Shown piece after piece: positions 51,185-60,410 of a DNA stretch of 64,000 nt; the first letter of the stretch is position 1; every line of letters begins with the position of its first letter. Under the pieces are notes generated by a model, which was given only the letters and a program-made list of their open reading frames with translations, did not search any database and was not told the origin of the DNA. Made by a program: the position numbers and the translations under genes. Origin of the DNA: Bacteroidota bacterium. GTDB lineage: Bacteria; Bacteroidota; Bacteroidia; B-17B0; Aurantibacillaceae. Location of the stretch: contig JAHBTI010000003.1 of assembly GCA_019638705.1 (NCBI GenBank), positions 1 through 64,000 of the forward strand. The letters are read 5' to 3'.

Positions 51185-54100
51185 TTATCTTATCAGTGTT
51201 ACGTTACCCTTTAAACTAAAGGCTTTATTGTCATAAGTTTTTCCTTCTAATCGGTACACAAAAACACCGCTGTTCATGTCTTCGCCTTTGTAGGTTCCGT
51301 CCCAGCCCACATCTTGTTGGGTGGTTTCAAATACTTTTTCGCCCCAACGGTCAAATACCATAAAGGTAAACGATTTAAGGCAAATACCTCTTACATACAA
51401 TCGGTCGTTATGTCCGTCGCCATTCGGCGAAAAGGCATTTGGCACATACATTTCCCCACAATCTTCCACAACAATTACGTTAATGGTATCGCTCGAGAAA
51501 CAGCTTTTATTGTTGTAGCCTCTCAATATGTATTGTGTGGTGCGGTAAGGCGTAACCACCACACTCGGACTTGTTTTTGAGGTAATGTTGTAGTCAGGCG
51601 ACCAACTGTAACTTACAGCTCCTGTAGCATTTAAACGCACCGACTGACCAAAACGAATGGTGGTATCGCTTTTTAATTCGCCCGGAGGAATAATTGTTAC
51701 ATTCGGAACATCCATAGCATTAATAAAGCCCATTCTCCAGGTTGTGCCAAAACTTGTATCAGCTCCTGCCGCGCTTGCATAAGGGTTTGAAACGGATAAA
51801 ATCACATTGCGTGCACCCGGCAGGTTATAACACACGGTAGGGTTTGACAAGGTAGAAGTGCCCGGCGCACCACCCGGAAATTGCCAGTAATATTTTTGAG
51901 GTCCTCCGGCAGCAGTATCAACCAAATTAATAAAGTTCACACACTGGCGGGTACAAATTTCGCGTTCATCGCTGATAAAGCCGATGTTGTTGTTATTTAC
52001 AGGACGGCAATCAACTATTCTTACACTTATGGTGTCATACCGCACGCAACCCGGAACACCATTGTAGCCTGATTTTACGGTGTAGGTTACAACCGCAGGC
52101 TCGCGCTTAGGTGCTTTAATCGTTACCCTCGGATTAAATCTGCTTGTTAAAATCGGGTCATACACAGGTGTAGAAGTATAATACGGTGCAGGCGGCATCC
52201 ATGTATAAGTAGGCACTACACCTTCCGGCAATTCCTTATTCATATTAAGGGCAGAGAGTTCTAATAAATTATTTGACGACCCTGCCAAATTACCCACATA
52301 ACAGAGGGTATTGGTAGGTACCATATTAATAGTAGGAATAAGAACGGCTGTTTCGGGTCGCGGAAATACAGTAACGGTAACTAATCTCGGCACGGAAACA
52401 CACTGTCGTATATCTCGCACCTCAACGCTGTAAGTGGCAGTTTTATTGGGCCAAACCGTTGGTGCTAAACTCATCAACTCGTCCATACTTGGAATATTAA
52501 GACCCGGAATGTAAGTTGGTTCTGTCCAGTTGTAAGTATAAGTGCTTGGCGCACCCACAGCCAAAGTACCAATGTTTACTATGGTGAGTTTTATGGAGTC
52601 TCCAATACAAATGGCTGGTAAAGGCGGCGTAACATTCATGGTAAACTGCGGTATTACCGTTACACAGGTTGCAGCAGAGCCTGAACAGGCAGTACCTACA
52701 TTTGTAACCGTATAGCAGGTAGTGGCAGACGGCATCACATCAGTTACAGGTCCGATAGAATAGGTCATGTACATCGGGTGATACGCAAACCATGTATAAA
52801 CACCGCCACCGCCTGAGGCAGTAAGGGTAACAGGTTTAGAGTACTTATAAGGATAGTTATTGGTAATACAGGTAGTAGGGCTGGTTTGTGATATGGTAAG
52901 CGAATAGTTTGGTTGCAGAACTATAATTTTACTTGTATCTCTTAAACAAGAACCGCCGTTTGAACCAAACAAGGTATAAGTACCCGGTGTTACGGCAATA
53001 GACTGCTGATATATCGGATTAGTAAAGGTTGTTCCTGCCCATGTGTAAGTATTTGCGCCAAACGCCGTTAAGGTGGCATGGAAACCGGCACACACCGCGT
53101 TTCCTGTTGATGCAATACTTAAATTAGGATAATTTGCCATAAGCACGCCTACTGTTTTAGTACCCATACAACCATAACCGTTATTACCTGTAACAGTATA
53201 AACGGTAGTAACACTTGGCGAACCTACCACAAAAGAGCCATTAACAGGCGTTACAACAGAAGCAGGCGACCATGTATAAGAAAATCCGCCGCTGACCGAG
53301 AGTGTGGTGGTTTGTCCCGGACAAATTGTGTAAGGGGAGGCGGTAGTGGTTAAACTCAGCAAAGGTGCGGGGTTTATGCCAATATCTACCGTGGCACTGC
53401 CTATACAGCCCAAATCATCTTTGACATTAACCGTGTAATTGGTAAACACACTTGGCGTTACCACCACTATACTGTCGGTAGAAAACACCATAGGCGTGTT
53501 GGAAGGTGGTGTTATAACAACCCACGATATTGTGTAGGTAGTAGGTTGGTTCAATATGCTTAATGTGCTCTCCTGCCCTGCACACACCGTTGGCGAAGTA
53601 TAGGCTATAATTGGCGTTAAAGGCGGCATCATATCCACATCAATGGTGGCGGTAGCCACACAGCCTGCGCTGTCAATTACGGTGGTGTATGTGGTTAAAA
53701 TAGTTTGCGAGGCAGTAACCGAGCAGGTTGTCGGTAGAGGCGGGTTTTGCTGAAGTAGTGTGGAAGGAACAGTTGCACCAAGCGGCAGCGCGTAAAATGA
53801 GTGAGAGGTTACGCCATTACAATAATTAGTGTTTAAAGTAAAATCGGTATTGGCACACACCGATGCTGAAGAAGCAAACAACGTAGGGGTTAAAACCATT
53901 TCGTAAATATCAATGGTAGTAGTTCCGCCCAAGCAGGTGCTGCTGTCCATAGTAAGCGTAAACGTGGAAGGTAAAATACCTACCGAATACGTTACAAAAT
54001 TTCCGTTTTGAGAAGAAAGCGTACTGCTGCCGGGCGCGTCTATGGTGTAAGTTCCGCCACCTTTGGCTTCCAAAGTAAAGGTATTGCCGGGGCAAATAGA

Positions 54101-55789
54101 ATTGTGCGGAACGGTAGTTACCAACGTTGGCGTAAAATTAAGACTGTATATAGTAATAGCCGATGTGCCTATACAACCCGAACTGTCAGCCAGCACCGAG
54201 TAAGTAACAGGAAATACGCCCGAAGACGAAGTTACCGATGTGGCATTTTCTACCGCTAAAGTGTTGGTGTTAGGAGGTACAGGCTCAAACGTATAGGTGT
54301 AATGGTCTGGGTTTGAAAAGAGCGTAAAAGTGCTGTTAGGGCAGTTAGATATGGAAGAAGCCGCCAAAGTAGGCTGCAAAGCATAGGCATATATATCAAT
54401 TGAAGCTGTACCCGTGCAACCAAGGCTGTATGCGTGAACCACATATTGTTGAGGTAAAGTAAGTGGCGCGTCTGTTGCAGTATTTGCACTATTGGTAAGC
54501 GTGTTTGTAGGCGAAGCAACAAAACTGTAAGTAGCTCCTCCGTCGGCAGAGAATGTAATAGCCGAACCTGCACATATAGAGTTATGTGCAATAGCATTGG
54601 TAGGCGATACAATGCCAATTGTGGGCGTAAGCGTTTTAATATCTATAAAAACAGTTCCCGTACCCGGGCAATTGGGTGTTCCGATAAAATCGGCATCAAC
54701 GGTAAACGTTGTGGGAACACTTATGGTAGGCGTTAATATATTTGGCACAGTTTCGGCAGAAGGTGTTGTGGAACTTAGCCAACTGTATGTGGAAGCCGCA
54801 TTGCCGGGGTTTGCCGTTAATGTAAAGGTAGCTCCCGGACAGACAGAATAATCGGAGGAGGTAAGAAATACGGATAAGGCATTATCCACCGTAACGGAAC
54901 TTGTATTACTTGCCGTACACGAACCTGCCGGACCGTTAAATGTAGCAACAACCGTATAATTGGTAGTAGTACCAACACCTCCGCCCGGGGAAACGGCAGC
55001 AGTTGGTGTATTAGCTCCTGTTGACCATGTATAGCTGACGACTCCCGGTCCGGGCTGCGCTATTAAAGTAGTAGTGCCACCCACACATATTGTTTGCGAG
55101 GAGGGCAAAATGCTTATGGTATCCGTCTGCACCACTACGGTTTGAACAACCGTATTATAAGTACATAATACGGTATTATCAGTAATATCAACACTGTAAG
55201 ATGTGCTGGCAGTTGGTGTAACGACAATGGTATTTGTAGTGGCGAACGTACCATTCGCATCGCTCCACACGAAAGAAAGTGCAGCAGATGTAGGCGAGGT
55301 TTGCGCACTTAAAGTAGCCGTTTGCCCCAAACACAAAGCACCGCTGCCGGGTGTGGTGGTAACAACCGCGCCACCGGCTGTATTAACAACAGTAATGACA
55401 GAAGGGTTGCCAAAAACAGGAACAACCGTATTAGCACCATTAACTGTTGCTACAAGAAATCCATTTATATCATACGCCTCTAAAACAACGGTGTACTCTC
55501 CGGCACAAGGCACAGCGATAAGAGCTTGAGAGTGTGACGGAACCGCAGGCGGCGGCGGAAAAGTTGAGATGATGGTAGGCGTACAACCTCCGCTTGGAGA
55601 CAATACCGTCCACGAGTAACTGGCAGCGTTTACAGGCTGTACCAGCAAGCCCACGGGAAAAGTAAAAGGTCCCGGTGAGACATAACATTGTGGATTTGCA
55701 CCTATGGTATATTGCATGGTTTGTGCTTTATAAGTTCCGCTCAAAAGCAAGAAGATGATTGGGAGGCAAGAATATAATATTCTTTTCAT
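51185..55789 (-). CDS. Large secreted PKD/Ig-like repeat protein with T9SS type B sorting domain
   Basis: 1534 residues from ATG 55789 (signal peptide MKRILYSCLPIIFLLLSGTYKAQ); an upstream in-frame ATG at 55870 lacks a signal. About fifteen Ig-like/PKD-type repeats share 'C.G.T.TL.A' starts (AICIGDSIKLTIVN, TVCAGQESTLSILN, TICPGQTTTLSVSG) and 'Y.V...' ends. The end is the gliding-motility/type B sorting domain: MYVPNAFSPNGDGHNDRLYV, FMVFDRWGEKVFET, GVFVYRLEGKTYD. Predicted extracellular adhesin or matrix protein, Thr/Ser/Pro rich, and a likely SprF-like partner cargo. Confidence 0.9.
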   Translation of the reverse strand: MKRILYSCLPIIFLLLSGTYKAQTMQYTIGANPQCYVSPGPFTFPVGLLVQPVNAASYSWTVLSPSGGCTPTIISTFPPPPAVPSHSQALIAVPCAGEYTVVLEAYDINGFLVATVNGANTVVPVFGNPSVITVVNTAGGAVVTTTPGSGALCLGQTATLSAQTSPTSAALSFVWSDANGTFATTNTIVVTPTASTSYSVDITDNTVLCTYNTVVQTVVVQTDTISILPSSQTICVGGTTTLIAQPGPGVVSYTWSTGANTPTAAVSPGGGVGTTTNYTVVATFNGPAGSCTASNTSSVTVDNALSVFLTSSDYSVCPGATFTLTANPGNAASTYSWLSSTTPSAETVPNILTPTISVPTTFTVDADFIGTPNCPGTGTVFIDIKTLTPTIGIVSPTNAIAHNSICAGSAITFSADGGATYSFVASPTNTLTNSANTATDAPLTLPQQYVVHAYSLGCTGTASIDIYAYALQPTLAASSISNCPNSTFTLFSNPDHYTYTFEPVPPNTNTLAVENATSVTSSSGVFPVTYSVLADSSGCIGTSAITIYSLNFTPTLVTTVPHNSICPGNTFTLEAKGGGTYTIDAPGSSTLSSQNGNFVTYSVGILPSTFTLTMDSSTCLGGTTTIDIYEMVLTPTLFASSASVCANTDFTLNTNYCNGVTSHSFYALPLGATVPSTLLQQNPPLPTTCSVTASQTILTTYTTVIDSAGCVATATIDVDMMPPLTPIIAYTSPTVCAGQESTLSILNQPTTYTISWVVITPPSNTPMVFSTDSIVVVTPSVFTNYTVNVKDDLGCIGSATVDIGINPAPLLSLTTTASPYTICPGQTTTLSVSGGFSYTWSPASVVTPVNGSFVVGSPSVTTVYTVTGNNGYGCMGTKTVGVLMANYPNLSIASTGNAVCAGFHATLTAFGANTYTWAGTTFTNPIYQQSIAVTPGTYTLFGSNGGSCLRDTSKIIVLQPNYSLTISQTSPTTCITNNYPYKYSKPVTLTASGGGGVYTWFAYHPMYMTYSIGPVTDVMPSATTCYTVTNVGTACSGSAATCVTVIPQFTMNVTPPLPAICIGDSIKLTIVNIGTLAVGAPSTYTYNWTEPTYIPGLNIPSMDELMSLAPTVWPNKTATYSVEVRDIRQCVSVPRLVTVTVFPRPETAVLIPTINMVPTNTLCYVGNLAGSSNNLLELSALNMNKELPEGVVPTYTWMPPAPYYTSTPVYDPILTSRFNPRVTIKAPKREPAVVTYTVKSGYNGVPGCVRYDTISVRIVDCRPVNNNNIGFISDEREICTRQCVNFINLVDTAAGGPQKYYWQFPGGAPGTSTLSNPTVCYNLPGARNVILSVSNPYASAAGADTSFGTTWRMGFINAMDVPNVTIIPPGELKSDTTIRFGQSVRLNATGAVSYSWSPDYNITSKTSPSVVVTPYRTTQYILRGYNNKSCFSSDTINVIVVEDCGEMYVPNAFSPNGDGHNDRLYVRGICLKSFTFMVFDRWGEKVFETTQQDVGWDGTYKGEDMNSGVFVYRLEGKTYDNKAFSLKGNVTLIR

Positions 55790-56034
55790 AATAGTAGTAA
55801 TATTGAAAATTATAACGTTACAGTTTTGGCTAAATTTACGACAATAAAAGTTAAATACAAAATATTTCACACATTAAAAAGGGCACTTCACACACTCAAA
55901 AGGTAGTTTCGCAAAGTTTGTAAATATAGAGAGGTAAAATTAAATACACAAATACTGTTTTTTATTTTCTGAAAATAAATTAACGGACAATCCTTTTCTT
56001 TCAAATTCAGTCCTTAACTCTCAACTTTTTCTCT

Positions 56035-56042
56035 TATTTTCG
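56035..56042 (+). promoter_or_regulatory. Variant -7 box (TATTTTCG) for carA
   Basis: TAnnTTCG, 31 nt before the carA ATG. The 55790-56073 gap holds no gene that can be supported. Confidence 0.4.
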
Positions 56043-56073
56043 CGTTTTAGAAAATTACAGTCTAAAAAAAATT

Positions 56074-57180
56074 ATGCAATTACGTTATGCCTCGCTTCCC
56101 AAAGCCGTTCTGCTGCTTGAAGACGGAAAAGTGTTTGAAGGAAAAGCCGCCGGAAAAATCGGAACAACATCGGGAGAAATTTGTTTTAACACGGGCATGA
56201 CAGGCTATCAGGAAATTTTTACCGACCCTTCGTATTACGGACAAATTATTGTGATGGCAAATTCCCACATTGGCAATTACGGTGTGGAAACCAACGAAAT
56301 AGAAAGCGACAGCGTGAAAATTGCAGGCATGGTGTGCAAAAAATTTAATCAGGGATTTTCGCGCCCCCGTGCTCAAAAAAGTTTGCAGCAGTATTTTGAG
56401 GATAATAATATTGTTTCCATTTGCGAAGTGGACACCCGCGCTTTGGTGCGCTACATTCGCGACAAAGGCGCGATGAACTGCATTATTTCTTCCGAAACTA
56501 CCGACATTGAAACGCTGAAAAAACAATTAGCCAAAGTGCCGAGTATGAAAGGTTTGGAATTGTCTTCAAAAGTTTCGTGCAAAACCGCTTACAATTACGG
56601 TAACGAAAAAGCAAAGCACAAAGTCGCGGTGATTGATTACGGCGCAAAGAAAAATATTTTACGTTGCTTGGCAGAGAGAGATTGTTATTTAAAAGTATTT
56701 CCAATGAGTGCGACTTATGAGGAAATCATGAAATTTCAGCCTGACGGTATTATGCTTTCCAACGGTCCGGGCGACCCGGGCGTAATGAAAAAAGAAACTG
56801 ATTTGGTGAAACAACTCGTTGAAAGCGGAAAACCTGTGTTCGGCATTTGCTTGGGACATCAGTTGCTCGCGCAATCACAAGGCATCAGCACATACAAAAT
56901 GCACGCGGGACACAGAGGCATTAATCACCCTGTGTTGAATATAATTAGCGGAAAAAGTGAAATTACTTCGCAAAATCACGGCTTTACTGTGAGCGAAGAC
57001 GACATCAGAAAAAATCCGAACATTGAAATCACACACGTTAATTTGAACGATAAAACCATTGAGGGCATTCGCCTGAAAAACAGAAAAGCATTTTCGGTAC
57101 AATATCACCCCGAAGCTGCGCCCGGTCCTTATGATGCACGGTATTTGTTTGATGAGTTTGTAGATAAGTTAAAAGTCTGA
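56074..57180 (+). CDS. carA: Carbamoyl-phosphate synthase small subunit
   Basis: 368 residues. N-terminal CPSase small-chain domain (AVLLLEDGKVFEGKAAGKIGTTSGEICFNTGMTGYQEIFTDPSYYGQIIVM), then a class I glutamine amidotransferase with the Cys nucleophile in PVFGICLGHQLLAQS and His-Glu in VQYHPEAAPGPYDARYLF. It passes ammonia from glutamine to CarB for arginine and pyrimidine synthesis. carB is not next to it, so it lies elsewhere. It is convergent with the DUF4834 gene. Confidence 0.96.
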   Translation: MQLRYASLPKAVLLLEDGKVFEGKAAGKIGTTSGEICFNTGMTGYQEIFTDPSYYGQIIVMANSHIGNYGVETNEIESDSVKIAGMVCKKFNQGFSRPRAQKSLQQYFEDNNIVSICEVDTRALVRYIRDKGAMNCIISSETTDIETLKKQLAKVPSMKGLELSSKVSCKTAYNYGNEKAKHKVAVIDYGAKKNILRCLAERDCYLKVFPMSATYEEIMKFQPDGIMLSNGPGDPGVMKKETDLVKQLVESGKPVFGICLGHQLLAQSQGISTYKMHAGHRGINHPVLNIISGKSEITSQNHGFTVSEDDIRKNPNIEITHVNLNDKTIEGIRLKNRKAFSVQYHPEAAPGPYDARYLFDEFVDKLKV

Positions 57181-57229
57181 AGTTTAAAGTTAAAAGTCGC
57201 AGAACTTTACAACTTTCTAAACTTTAAAC

Positions 57230-57445
57230 TTATTTAATTTCTTCAAAATCCACATACTCGCCTTCTTCGTTAATTCCTTTGCGAACAGCGTTTTTTATTT
57301 CTTTCTCTGAATGAGAACTTGCAGCTTGTTCATTGCTTGTTTCATATTGCCGATTGCCTGTTGCCGACTGCTTATTAGTCTTAAACAAATTCACTAAACG
57401 AACTAACAACCAAATAACAATTATTGTCCAAATTACATCTCTCAT
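57230..57445 (-). CDS. DUF4834-like small membrane protein
   Basis: 71 residues from ATG 57445 (MRDVIWTIIVIWLLVRLVNLFKTN); a TTG start at 57505 is unlikely. One N-terminal membrane helix (residues 3-19), a Gln/Ser/Asn-rich linker, and a conserved acidic end (NAVRKGINEEGEYVDFEEIK) that is the DUF4834 hallmark. Function unknown; often near RNA-related or stress genes in Bacteroidota. Divergent from gap. Confidence 0.7.
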   Translation of the reverse strand: MRDVIWTIIVIWLLVRLVNLFKTNKQSATGNRQYETSNEQAASSHSEKEIKNAVRKGINEEGEYVDFEEIK

Positions 57446-57556
57446 ACAAGGCAACGAAGTTACTGATTTTTCATCGGAAATTTCTTTCTTAAATTCTATT
57501 AACAAGCATCCTTTTCTTTTTTCGGTTTTGGTATCTTTACCCGAAAATTAAAATGT

Positions 57557-59020
57557 ATGGAAACTTTTGAAAAAGTAAACAAAGATTACAAATCCCAGTT
57601 AAGCGACTGGATTAACCACGAAAAAGCAGCAGTAGATTTAATTAACACCGTAAGCAAACTGTGGTTTGAAAAATCAATAGAACTCGTTTTGTTTCGCAAC
57701 CAATTGTTTGACCGCAGCAGCAGCGAAATTATGAACCTGCACTTATATGCAAAAAACATCGTAAAAAAACCAATTACCGTGTTTGATACCTTGTCTTTGG
57801 CAAACGAAATTTTAAAATCAAATATCGGTGCAAGCCGTATAGATATTGGCAAATTAGCCTTTGAATGGTTGCAGGAAAAAAACAACTACAAATCGCAAGC
57901 CGATTTTATTACTGACAAATTAAAAAACATTGTTGCAAACGGCAATCACGTTTCGTCTAAAGATGTGGTGTTGTTCGGCTTTGGACGCATTGGGCGTTTG
58001 GCAGCACGCGAATTGGTAGCGCAGTCAGGCAGAGGCGAACAGTTGCGTTTGCGCGCCATTGTAACACGAGGCAACAGCGATGATGAAATTGTAAAACGTG
58101 CCGATTTGTTGCGCACCGATTCTGTTCACGGTCCGTTTCCGGGTACGGTTATTGAAGATTTGGCAAACAAAGCCCTCATCATTAACGGGCATACCGTTCA
58201 CATGATTGATGCAAAAAATCCCGAAGACGTTGATTACACAAAGTATGATATTAGCAACGCGCTTTTAATTGACAACACAGGCGTTTTCCGCGACGATAAA
58301 GAACTGAGCCGCCACCTGCAAGCCAAAGGCATTGACAAAGTGTTATTAACCGCGCCTGCCAAAGGTGATGTGCCAAATGTGGTGCACGGTGTAAATCACG
58401 AAGCGGTTGATTTGAAAAAAACAAAAATTTATTCCGCTGCAAGTTGCACCACCAACGCCATTATGCCAATTCTTTATTTAATGGACAAAGAATTTGGTAT
58501 TCAAAAAGGACATATTGAAACCGTGCACTCTTATACCAACGACCAAAATTTGTTGGACAACTATCACAAAAAATACCGCCGCGGTCGTTCTGCCGCATTA
58601 AATATGGTAATTACCGAAACAGGCGCGGAAAGTGCTTTGAAAAAAGTATTACCTCACTTGTCGGGAAAATTTACGGCAAACTCGGTGCGTGTGCCAACGC
58701 CAAACGTTTCGCTGGCAATTTTAAATTTGAATTTAAACAAAGAAATTGACCGCGACATGGTGAACGAAGCGGTGAGAAAATATGCCTTGGAGGGGAATTT
58801 GGTAGAGCAAATTCAATATGCTTTCAGCAATGAATTAGTGAGTACCGATGTGATTGGCAACCCTTGCCCAAGCGTGTTTGACAGCCAAGCTACCTTGGTT
58901 TCGCCCGACAAAAAAACGGCGATACTCTATGTTTGGTATGATAATGAATATGGCTATACACGTCAGGTAATTCGCTTCAGCAAACACATCAGCGAAGTGC
59001 GCCGCCCTGTGTATTATTAA
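57557..59020 (+). CDS. gap: Glyceraldehyde-3-phosphate dehydrogenase, long form
   Basis: 487 residues, about 150 longer than standard GAPDH. Residues 1-130 form a helical extension (WINHEKAAVDLINTVSKLWFEKSIELVLFRNQLFDRSSSEIMNLHLYAK). The Rossmann motif GFGRIGR is at 141-147 and the catalytic Cys297 in SAASCTTNA; HSYTNDQNLLDNYH, RRGRSAALNMVITETGAE and YDNEYGYTRQV match the family. This long form is common in Bacteroidota. A TATCTTTA box at 57532 precedes the ATG at 57557. Confidence 0.93.
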   Translation: METFEKVNKDYKSQLSDWINHEKAAVDLINTVSKLWFEKSIELVLFRNQLFDRSSSEIMNLHLYAKNIVKKPITVFDTLSLANEILKSNIGASRIDIGKLAFEWLQEKNNYKSQADFITDKLKNIVANGNHVSSKDVVLFGFGRIGRLAARELVAQSGRGEQLRLRAIVTRGNSDDEIVKRADLLRTDSVHGPFPGTVIEDLANKALIINGHTVHMIDAKNPEDVDYTKYDISNALLIDNTGVFRDDKELSRHLQAKGIDKVLLTAPAKGDVPNVVHGVNHEAVDLKKTKIYSAASCTTNAIMPILYLMDKEFGIQKGHIETVHSYTNDQNLLDNYHKKYRRGRSAALNMVITETGAESALKKVLPHLSGKFTANSVRVPTPNVSLAILNLNLNKEIDRDMVNEAVRKYALEGNLVEQIQYAFSNELVSTDVIGNPCPSVFDSQATLVSPDKKTAILYVWYDNEYGYTRQVIRFSKHISEVRRPVYY

Positions 59021-59101
59021 TAAACGCCTTTCGTCATTGCAGGCAAAATGAAAATGGACATAGACTAACTAAGCACCGTTTCATCTGCAATGGCGAAACC
59101 A

Positions 59102-59143
59102 AATTAAAAAAGGGAAGAAAAATTTTTCTTCCCTTTTTTAATT
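59102..59143. terminator. Perfect 42-bp palindrome, bidirectional terminator
   Basis: AATTAAAAAAGGGAAGAAAA plus A / TTTTTCTTCCCTTTTTTAATT; two exact 21-base arms with no spacer. It ends both gap (+) and the convergent HAD gene (-), whose TAA overlaps its last 2 bases. Confidence 0.9.
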
Positions 59144-59840
59144 AAAACAGTTGTTTCAGTTCAGTTAAATTTTTTATTGTTTTGCCCTGAAACGGTGCAT
59201 TGTTCTCGCTTGAAACATGAATGGCTTCCCAGCCCGCGTTTACAGCCCCCTCAATATCGCTTTCAAAATTATCGCCAATCATTACGCAGTTGTGTTTATT
59301 GGCATTGGCAAAAGTTTCAGCCAGACGAAAAATTTTTTCATCGGGTTTTGTCAGATTATATTCTTCGCTGATGATAATATGAGAAAAGTAAGGGCGCAGC
59401 TTGCTTCCGTCTATTTTTACACGTTGTGCTTCTTTAAACCCATTGGTAATAATGTGCAGTTGATAGTTTTGTTTCTTTAAATATTCCAACGTTTCAATGC
59501 AGCCGTTTTTTAAATGCGTGCCGTGTGGCGAGCGCGTTAAATACTGTTCTGTTACCAATAAATTTTCGTTGTAATTATCGTAGTTAAACTGTTTAAAAGC
59601 CTCATTAAAGCGGTGATTGCGAAGAAAAGACTTGTCAATTTCTTTGCGGTAATATTTTTGCCAAAGCTGTTGGTTAGTGGTTTTGTATTTGGCAAGAAAC
59701 GTGTCAAAATCGGTTTGTAGTTTTTGGCTCAGGTCAAACTCAAAAAACAGTTCGTGCAACACAGCGCATGAGTTTTTTTCAAAATCCCAAAGTGTGTCGT
59801 CTAAATCAAAAAACAAATGTGTTAATCTATCACCCCCCAT
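59142..59840 (-). CDS. HAD hydrolase, YjjG-family noncanonical pyrimidine nucleotidase
   Basis: 232 residues. HAD motif I FFDLDDTLWDFEKNS, with the LWDFEKN extension typical of YjjG; motif II LHIITNGFKEAQRVKIDGSKLRPYF; motif III and IV EEYNLTKPDEKIF and VMIGDNFESDIEGAVNAGW. It should remove phosphate from (mostly damaged) pyrimidine nucleotides. The ATG at 59840 overlaps the upstream membrane-protein gene by 19 nt, so the pair is coupled. Confidence 0.88.
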   Translation of the reverse strand: MGGDRLTHLFFDLDDTLWDFEKNSCAVLHELFFEFDLSQKLQTDFDTFLAKYKTTNQQLWQKYYRKEIDKSFLRNHRFNEAFKQFNYDNYNENLLVTEQYLTRSPHGTHLKNGCIETLEYLKKQNYQLHIITNGFKEAQRVKIDGSKLRPYFSHIIISEEYNLTKPDEKIFRLAETFANANKHNCVMIGDNFESDIEGAVNAGWEAIHVSSENNAPFQGKTIKNLTELKQLF

Positions 59841-60295
59841 TTTTTAAATGCTCCGTAGAAAAAGTAGAGCAAAAAATAAAAAATAATTGCCCAAACAATT
59901 GCCGCCACGCTTAAATACATAATTACTCGTTTTTTGTCTTTATAAAACCGTTCGGCAATATATGCGCCAATGGGTATGCCCACAAATGGCGTAATAACGG
60001 CAATGCCAATTAATCCGAAACGTTTTTTTATGCGCACCACATTGCGGTTGAATTTTGTAACAGTTTTTTTCTGTTTCCCACGATTGCGTTTCAGCATAAA
60101 ATTGTGTCGCCATTTAATAAGCGTTGAACTCATGTAAGTAAACAGCGTGCTGCCAATAACAGCAGAACTCACTGCCATTAACATCACTTTCCAAAAACTG
60201 AATTTAAACAATACAACCGCCGCCGGAATACCTGCTTTGCCGTAAAAAATAATACAGGTGATAAATACAGAAAGGATTTTCAGAAACTCGTTCAC
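59822..60295 (-). CDS. Uncharacterised small membrane protein
   Basis: 157 residues with three to four membrane segments (about 5-30, 35-55, 95-115, 122-150) and a basic cytosolic loop (HNFMLKRNRGKQKKTVTKFNRNVVRIKKRFG). The GIAVITPFVGIPIGAYIAERFYKDKK segment resembles the small multidrug-export/DedA-like pore region, but similarity is weak and function unknown. It is upstream of, and overlaps, the HAD gene by 19 nt. Divergent from kup. Confidence 0.6.
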   Translation of the reverse strand: MNEFLKILSVFITCIIFYGKAGIPAAVVLFKFSFWKVMLMAVSSAVIGSTLFTYMSSTLIKWRHNFMLKRNRGKQKKTVTKFNRNVVRIKKRFGLIGIAVITPFVGIPIGAYIAERFYKDKKRVIMYLSVAAIVWAIIFYFLLYFFYGAFKKWGVID

Positions 60296-60360
60296 GCTAA
60301 GAACTCAAATGTAATAAAGAAAAACAAAACGGCATTCATTCGGGCTATTCATTTTCACGT

Positions 60361-60368
60361 TACATTTG
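60361..60368 (+). promoter_or_regulatory. -7 box (TACATTTG) for kup
   Basis: Exact TAnnTTTG match. It shows that the in-frame codon at 60366 cannot be the start and supports ATG 60411, which is 42 nt downstream. Confidence 0.6.
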
Positions 60369-60410
60369 TCTCTGATTTTCTTTAAGGCAGTATTAAACGC
60401 CGAAAAAACC

